64,000 nt of DNA from Ardenticatena maritima (GTDB lineage Bacteria; Chloroflexota; Anaerolineae; Ardenticatenales; Ardenticatenaceae). The notes beneath the pieces are model-generated. The model searched no databases, was not told where the DNA came from, and saw nothing but the letters and a program-made list of their open reading frames with translations. This document shows positions 59,259-64,000 of this stretch, piece by piece (the first letter of the stretch is position 1; every line of letters starts with the position of its first letter). Where the stretch lies: contig NZ_LGKN01000009.1 in the NCBI RefSeq assembly GCF_001306175.1, positions 186,001-250,000 on the forward strand, written 5' to 3'. The translations under genes and the position numbers were made by a program.

Positions 59259-61240
59259 AATGGCGACGCTCGCCACGTGAATGGGTTCACTTCATTTGGA
59301 GCAGATTGCAAGCCCTGCCAATTCGCACCAAACTGGCCGGCATGGTCTGGCTGAGCACGTGTCTTTTTATCTTTGTCTTGACGGTCGAAATTCGCGCTAT
59401 GACCGCCGCCAACCTCGAACGTGATTTGGAAGAACGCGGGATTGCCATTGCCCGCGCTCTGGCGGAAGACGCAACCGACTTACTCCTCACCCAAAACACC
59501 TTTGGCTTACACCAAAAAATCCGCACGACGCTTGAAACCAACCCCGACGTACGTTACGTCTTCATCCAGGACGCCAATGGGTTAGTACAAGCACACTCCT
59601 TCCCCAATCGTGTGCCGCCAAGTTTGCTTACGGTAAACCACCTGGAAGCCGGCCTTCCTCAACAGGTGCTTACCGTACAAAGTGAAGAAGGGCTGATAAC
59701 CGACATCGCCGTTCCCATCCTCAACGGCGAACTGGGAACGGTGCGGCTGGGGATGAGCCACAACCGTATCCAACAGGAACTGGCACGTACAACCAACATC
59801 GTCGTTCTGCTCTCGTTGAGCGGCTTGGCCGCCGCATCGGTTGCCGTGTACGTCCTTGCCAGTATTTTGCTGACGCCTATTTCAAGGTTGGTTGACGCCA
59901 CCGAACGCATGCGCGCCGGCGACCTCGACCAGCAAGTGCCTGTCCACTTTCCCGATGAAATCGGGCGCCTCACGACGGCGTTCAACCGCATGGCGCGCCA
60001 ACTTGCCGCCGCCCGCCGCGATTTGGAACAACGCAACCGCCACCTGCAAGCCCTGAATGAATTTTCGCACTTGCTTTCCGCCCAAACCACGCTGGACGCC
60101 TTGCTGGAAACCGCCACACGCGAAGCCGCCCGCCTTCTGGGGTGCGAAAGCGCCTGGATTGTGCTGGCGCCTTCCGAAGACGCCCAAACCGCCCCCGGCA
60201 TCCAGGCTGCGTGGGGTGTAAGCGACGCGTTCCGTGCGCATGAAATGCGCCCCCACGCCCAGCAGTGCCATTGTTTCGACGTACTCAGCGGGAAGGCGGA
60301 TTGGCGGCATCCCGTCATGCGCCATGATTGCCCCCGCCTGCACCGCGCATTCGAGCAACGCACCAGCGAAATTGCGTTCGACCGTCATCTGAGCGTCCCC
60401 CTCGTCTCTCACGACCACCCGCTGGGCTTGCTCAACCTGGCGCTGCGCCCCACACAAACCTTTTCCGACGAACAGATTGCCCTTGCCGAAGCGCTTGGGC
60501 GTCAAATCGGCATTGCGCTGGACGCCGAATTACAGCGCCAGCGCGCCCTGCGCGAACTCGCCGAACGCGAAGCCCTGCGCGCACAACTTCTGGAACGTGT
60601 CCTTGCCGCCCAGGAAGAGGAACGCCGCCGCATCGCCCGCGAATTGCACGACGAAGCAGGGCAAGCGCTCACATCGCTCATGGTAGGGTTTGGCATCTTG
60701 CAACAAAACCTGGACGACCCCTACGCCGTTGCCGCCAACCTGGCAGACTTGAAACTCACGACCAACCGCATTCTCGAAAACCTTCACCGCCTGGCTATTG
60801 ACCTGCGCCCCGCCAGTCTCGACCATGTGGGGCTGGTCGCCGCCTTGCGGCAATACGCCGACGTTTGCCGCCGCCAAAGCAACATCAGCATCGACTTTGA
60901 AGCCGTGGGGCTGGATGAACACCGGCGCTTTTCGCCCGAAGTCGAAACCGCTATCTATCGCATTGTTCAAGAAGCGCTGACAAACGCCATGCGGCACGCC
61001 CAAGCCACACATGTGGACATCATCCTCGAATGCCGCAATGGGCATCTCATTGCCATTGTAGAAGACGACGGCATTGGGTTCGACCCCACCACGATCAACA
61101 CGCAAGAACGCCTGGGCGTGTTTGGCATGCGCGAACGCGCCGCCATGCTCGGCGGAACATTGACCATTGAAAGCCAGCCGGGCATAGGCACAACCATCCA
61201 TGTGGAGGTTCCTTATGAACATTCGTATTCTCATCGCTGA
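59255..61240 (+). CDS. Sensor histidine kinase (NarX/DesK-type HisKA_3) with HAMP and GAF domains
   Basis: About 661 residues. Two membrane helices (residues about 28-50 and 175-205) bracket a periplasmic domain of about 120 residues; HAMP (about 205-260), GAF (about 285-430) and a dimerisation domain with phospho-acceptor His465 in RRRIARELHDEAGQALTS follow; the ATPase domain has NAMRHAQATHVD, DDGIGFDP and FGMRERAAMLGGTL. The GAF contains CxC and, 18 residues later, another Cys (CHCF...RHDC), a possible metal or Fe-S site. It overlaps the binding protein by 4 bp and the response regulator by 26 bp. It probably receives a signal from the PhnD-like lipoprotein and phosphorylates the NarL-type regulator. 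Confidence 0.88.
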   Translation: MKWRRSPREWVHFIWSRLQALPIRTKLAGMVWLSTCLFIFVLTVEIRAMTAANLERDLEERGIAIARALAEDATDLLLTQNTFGLHQKIRTTLETNPDVRYVFIQDANGLVQAHSFPNRVPPSLLTVNHLEAGLPQQVLTVQSEEGLITDIAVPILNGELGTVRLGMSHNRIQQELARTTNIVVLLSLSGLAAASVAVYVLASILLTPISRLVDATERMRAGDLDQQVPVHFPDEIGRLTTAFNRMARQLAAARRDLEQRNRHLQALNEFSHLLSAQTTLDALLETATREAARLLGCESAWIVLAPSEDAQTAPGIQAAWGVSDAFRAHEMRPHAQQCHCFDVLSGKADWRHPVMRHDCPRLHRAFEQRTSEIAFDRHLSVPLVSHDHPLGLLNLALRPTQTFSDEQIALAEALGRQIGIALDAELQRQRALRELAEREALRAQLLERVLAAQEEERRRIARELHDEAGQALTSLMVGFGILQQNLDDPYAVAANLADLKLTTNRILENLHRLAIDLRPASLDHVGLVAALRQYADVCRRQSNISIDFEAVGLDEHRRFSPEVETAIYRIVQEALTNAMRHAQATHVDIILECRNGHLIAIVEDDGIGFDPTTINTQERLGVFGMRERAAMLGGTLTIESQPGIGTTIHVEVPYEHSYSHR

Positions 61241-61868
61241 CGACCACGGCGTACTCCGCGCCGGCTTACGCGCCCTGCTGAATGCTGAAGAGGAAATCGA
61301 AGTGGTGGGTGAAGCCGCCGACGGTGTCGAAGCCGTGCGCCTGGTGGAAACACTGAAACCCGACATCGTCCTCATGGACATCAGCATGCCCGGCATGAAC
61401 GGGCTGGAAGCCACACGCCTCATTCGGGAACGCGCTCCCGATACGCGCGTGCTCATTCTCAGCGTGCATGAAGATGAAACCTTGCTGCAAGAAGCCATTC
61501 GCGCCGGTGCAGCGGGCTACATCATCAAGCGCGCGGTGGAACTGGAATTGTTGAGCGCCATCCGCGCCGTCTGGCGTGGCGACATTTATGTTCACCCCTC
61601 GCTCACGGGCGCACTGTTGCGCGGGCTCAACCTTGGCGCATCCACATCCCCCCACGCGACCGATTCATCCATTGAGCGCTTGACCCCGCGCGAAAAAGAA
61701 GTCCTGCGGCTGATTGCTCTGGGCTACACCAACCAGCAAATTGCCGATGAATTGCACATCAGCGTGCGCACCGTCGAAACGCATCGCGCGAACATCACCA
61801 GCAAACTCGGCATGCGCAGCCGCGCCCGTCTGGTACGCTATGCCCGCGAGCATGGGCTGATTGATTAG
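61215..61868 (+). CDS. NarL/FixJ-type response regulator
   Basis: A 217-residue two-component regulator. The receiver domain has the acidic pair in LIADDHG, phospho-acceptor Asp55 in IVLMDISMPG and the conserved Lys in GYIIKRAVE. The C-terminal LuxR-type helix-turn-helix reads LTPREKEVLRLIALGYTNQQIADELHISVRTVETHRANITSKLG. The start follows GTGGAGGTTCCTT inside the kinase gene end. It most likely controls the Fe-S/NrfD operon that begins 200 bp downstream and has direct repeats in its leader. Confidence 0.92.
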   Translation: MNIRILIADDHGVLRAGLRALLNAEEEIEVVGEAADGVEAVRLVETLKPDIVLMDISMPGMNGLEATRLIRERAPDTRVLILSVHEDETLLQEAIRAGAAGYIIKRAVELELLSAIRAVWRGDIYVHPSLTGALLRGLNLGASTSPHATDSSIERLTPREKEVLRLIALGYTNQQIADELHISVRTVETHRANITSKLGMRSRARLVRYAREHGLID

Positions 61869-61932
61869 CCCCCCTTCACCGCCCACCTCTTCCATCAGGT
61901 ACCCCTCCACCTGTCCACCTGGCTAGGGGAAA

Positions 61933-61972
61933 AATCCGCACTTTTCCACGACCACAATCCGCATTTTTCACG
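61933..61972. repeat. Direct repeats upstream of the Fe-S/NrfD operon (candidate regulator sites)
   Basis: AATCCGCA followed by CTTTTCCACG (61933-61950) recurs as AATCCGCA plus TTTTTCACG (61956-61972), a 23-bp period, about two helical turns. They lie upstream of a weak -10 candidate TACACT (61997-62002) that has no -35 box, at roughly -37 to -76. This is typical of activator-dependent promoters. Confidence 0.5.
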
Positions 61973-61974
61973 CT

Positions 61975-61996
61975 ACCGCCGGCCGGCGGTTTTTTC
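61975..61996 (+). terminator. Palindrome with T tract after the response regulator
   Basis: A perfect 16-bp palindrome ACCGCCGGCCGGCGGT (61975-61990) runs directly into TTTTTC. It may terminate the sensor operon; it also overlaps the predicted promoter spacer of the next operon, so a regulatory role is possible. Confidence 0.55.
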
Positions 61997-62067
61997 TACA
62001 CTGGACTCTGCACGAAGACCCGCCGGCATTCCAAGCAACGGGGTATGCAAAGCAGGAGGGAAACCTG

Positions 62068-63030
62068 ATGAGTGACCAAATGATACCCATCAACACCATT
62101 GACGTACAACCCGAAGACGTTTCGCCGGCGCCAGAAAACGAAGCGTTGGACGAAGAACGCCGCCGTTTTCTGGCCAAATTTTCCAGCGCCGTCTTTGCCG
62201 GGTTGATGGCGCCCGCCATCTTCAGCAAGGATTTTCCGAAATCGGCGGAAGTCCCGGTTCCGACCGAAACACCCCAAAAGTTCCCCACCAAGCCGTTGCG
62301 CAAACCCAACACCGACTATCTCGACCCCGAAGCCGGCGTCATTGACCGCATGTTGGTTGACTTGCGCCGTGCGCTTGAAAAACGCGAACGGGGCGAAAAA
62401 GTGCGCTTCGGCATGGCGGTGGACTTGCAAAAATGCACCGGCTGCCGCGCCTGTACAGTCGCGTGCAAAGCCGAAAACCAAACACCGCCGGAAGTCTCCT
62501 ACAACGTCGTGCTCGAACAGGAAGTGGGGCAATTCCCCAATGTGCGCCGTGTCTTCATGTACAAGCCCTGCTTCCACTGTGAAAACCCGCCTTGCACGCC
62601 GGTTTGCCCGGTCGCGGCAACGTGGAAACGCGAAGAAGACGGCATCGTCGTCATTGACTACGATAAGTGCATCGGTTGCCGCTACTGCCTGACAGCCTGC
62701 CCCTATGGCGCACGCTTCATTGACCTGGGCAAAACCTACACCGACCCGCTCCAACCGTATGAACAAATGGCCTCGCCTGAGTACGGCGAAAACCGTGTGC
62801 GCGCAACCGGCAGTTCGCCTGTGGGCAACGCCCGCAAGTGCCACTTCTGCTTGCACCGCATCTATCAAGGCATGTTGCCGGCCTGCGCCGAAACCTGCAT
62901 CGGGCGCGCCATTCACTTCGGCGACCTGGACGATCCCGAAAGCCTGGTGTCGGAACTCATCGCCAAACGTCCGTACATTCGCCTGAAAGAAGAATTGGGC
63001 ACCGAACCAAATGTCTACTACTTGCTGTGA
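62068..63030 (+). CDS. Tat-signal four-cluster ferredoxin subunit (NrfC/TtrB/PsrB-like)
   Basis: A 320-residue electron-transfer protein. A 45-residue extension precedes a Tat-type signal ([20 protein letters not shown]), indicating export by the Tat pathway. The body holds four [4Fe-4S] cluster motifs: [43 protein letters not shown] and [20 protein letters not shown]. This matches NrfC, TtrB, PsrB and ArxB, which relay electrons between an NrfD membrane subunit and a molybdoenzyme or cytochrome. The start follows AGGAGGGAAACCTG. NrfD follows 28 bp downstream. The catalytic partner must lie beyond the window. Confidence 0.9.
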   Translation: MSDQMIPINTIDVQPEDVSPAPENEALDEERRRFLAKFSSAVFAGLMAPAIFSKDFPKSAEVPVPTETPQKFPTKPLRKPNTDYLDPEAGVIDRMLVDLRRALEKRERGEKVRFGMAVDLQKCTGCRACTVACKAENQTPPEVSYNVVLEQEVGQFPNVRRVFMYKPCFHCENPPCTPVCPVAATWKREEDGIVVIDYDKCIGCRYCLTACPYGARFIDLGKTYTDPLQPYEQMASPEYGENRVRATGSSPVGNARKCHFCLHRIYQGMLPACAETCIGRAIHFGDLDDPESLVSELIAKRPYIRLKEELGTEPNVYYLL

Positions 63031-63058
63031 GCAAGGGCATAAAAGGGAGGCATGAATC

Positions 63059-64000
63059 ATGGAAGGCCAACTCCGCTATCAAAGCCCGAACCGCTGGCTC
63101 ACCCGCCTGGGCTGGGCAATCCTCTTCATCGTGACGGTCGTCGGTCTGGCGGCGGTCGTCATCCGTACCGTCGAAGGCCTGGGCGTTACCAACCTGAACT
63201 ACATCGTCCCCTGGGGGCTCTGGGTTGCGTTCTACATTTACTTCATCGGGCTCTCAGCCGGGTCGTTCCTGCTCAGTACCGCCATCTACGTTTTCGGCTA
63301 CAAGAAACTGGAACCTATCGGGCGGCTTGCCCTCTTTTCGGCGCTCATCGCCCTGATTGCCGGTCTCTTCTTCGTGTTGATTGACCTGGGGCACATGGAG
63401 CGCTTCTGGACCGTCTTTGTGAACCGCAACTGGTGGTCGGTTCTGGAAATCGAAATTCACTTCTACGTCCTCTACATCATCGTCATTCTGACCGAACTCT
63501 GGCTGCTCATGCGCCAGGATTTGATTCGCTGTGCGCAAAATGAAAGCGGCTGGCGCGCCACCATCTGCGGCTGGCTGACCCTGGGAAGCCGCGACCTTTC
63601 CGAAGCCTCTGCTCAGCGTGACCGCCGCTGGATGAAGATTTTGGGCATCTTCGGTATTCCGATTGCGATTGGCGTCCACGGTGGTACAGGGGCGCTCTTC
63701 GCCGTGGTGAAAGCCCGCCCCATGTGGTACGGGCCGCTCTTCCCCATCGTCTTCATCATCTCGGCGCTGGCATCCGGCGCGGCGTTGCTCACCTTCTTGC
63801 TGGCCTTCTTTGTGGGTCGCGCCCTTGATAAAGCCCAGCGCGATGACCTGGTGCTCACGTTGGGGAAAATCACGGCGGGCTTGCTCATTTTCGACTTGCT
63901 GCTCATCTGGTCCGAATTCTCGGTCGGCCTGTATGGCAACATCCCCGAAGACGTGGAAGTCCTGCGGCTGATTATGTTCGGTCCTTTCTGGTGGGTCTTC
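63059..64000 (+). CDS. NrfD/PsrC-family membrane quinone-interacting subunit (partial, runs off the window)
   Basis: The open frame continues to the last base (314 codons seen, no stop). It is rich in membrane helices: RLGWAILFIVTVVGLAAVVIR, YIVPWGLWVAFYIYFIGLSAGSFLLSTAIYV, LALFSALIALIAGLFFVLIDLGHMERFW, and several more, including EIEIHFYVLYIIVILTELWLL. The GLSAGSFLLST segment and WG-x-W quinone-site-like sequences mark the NrfD/PsrC/TtrC family, which passes electrons from quinol to periplasmic oxidoreductases. GGGAGG eight nt upstream sets the ATG at 63059. Only 28 bp separate it from the Fe-S subunit, so they form one operon. The C-terminal end is missing. Confidence 0.9.
   Translation, partial: MEGQLRYQSPNRWLTRLGWAILFIVTVVGLAAVVIRTVEGLGVTNLNYIVPWGLWVAFYIYFIGLSAGSFLLSTAIYVFGYKKLEPIGRLALFSALIALIAGLFFVLIDLGHMERFWTVFVNRNWWSVLEIEIHFYVLYIIVILTELWLLMRQDLIRCAQNESGWRATICGWLTLGSRDLSEASAQRDRRWMKILGIFGIPIAIGVHGGTGALFAVVKARPMWYGPLFPIVFIISALASGAALLTFLLAFFVGRALDKAQRDDLVLTLGKITAGLLIFDLLLIWSEFSVGLYGNIPEDVEVLRLIMFGPFWWVF

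Noticed and set aside
63052-63058. ATG at 63052 as start of the NrfD gene
   Set aside because: It is out of frame with the long membrane-protein frame; ATG 63059 has the right spacing to GGGAGG.
1-64000. CRISPR arrays, insertion sequences, prophage or integrase genes
   Set aside because: No regularly spaced short repeats, transposase, integrase or attachment-site duplication could be seen anywhere in the window.

Overview
The window reads as a chromosomal segment of a high-GC Chloroflexota bacterium, perhaps of the Ardenticatenia or Anaerolineae side. That placement is inferred from gene content: gingipain-type C25 peptidases, a secreted protein ending in an FAPLIVR-like tail, an EF-G paralogue, and frequent GTG and TTG starts. 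I ran no database search. About 53 protein genes and one tRNA-Glu are supported. They are tightly packed, with many 1-4 bp overlaps, clear Shine-Dalgarno sites and many factor-independent terminators. I see no CRISPR array, insertion sequence, rRNA or replication origin.

From 1 to about 18.1 kb nearly everything is on the minus strand. In transcription order it holds a heterodimeric ABC exporter, a 48-residue peptide that looks like a RiPP precursor with its own promoter and terminator, a very large gingipain-like peptidase, a soluble S26-type peptidase, a PqqD-like recognition protein, a Thr/Pro-rich surface protein, a second (lipoprotein) gingipain-like peptidase, a low-molecular-weight tyrosine phosphatase, a UDP-sugar dehydrogenase, CysD and a CysN-CysC fusion (sulfate activation), a UDP-glucuronate epimerase and a pseudouridine synthase. 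The first half is the best candidate here for an undescribed system: precursor, recognition element, proteases and exporter without a recognisable cyclase. The second half is nucleotide-sugar and sulfate activation.

From 18.1 to 37.6 kb lie pgmB, then recA-recX-rny, an EF-G-like GTPase, a transglutaminase-like membrane protein, a TPR protein, glutamate dehydrogenase divergent from deoC, a peptidase-MA protein, two metallo-beta-lactamase-fold hydrolases, tRNA-Glu, an LPXTG-type surface protein with two almost identical repeats, mtaB and a B12-binding radical SAM enzyme. From 37.7 to 52.5 kb are an A-type Fe-S carrier, moaA, a PSP1-domain protein, a large membrane Fe-S oxidoreductase, a site-2 protease, a Nudix hydrolase, a PopT-type polyprenyl-phosphate transporter and a seven-gene minus-strand operon (GNAT, MFS, O-antigen ligase, XRE regulator, acyltransferase, YjbQ, membrane protein), followed by mnmG.

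From 52.6 kb to the end everything is on the plus strand: a PAP2-type membrane enzyme of lower GC, a very short tatA, the tig-clpP-clpX proteostasis block, then a PhnD-like lipoprotein, a histidine kinase and a NarL-type regulator with overlapping ends. These sit immediately upstream of a Tat-signal four-cluster Fe-S protein and an NrfD/PsrC membrane subunit that runs off the window. This arrangement resembles the AioX-S-R and TtrS-R systems that control respiratory molybdoenzymes, so the last block is probably a ligand-induced respiratory operon whose catalytic subunit lies beyond 64 kb.
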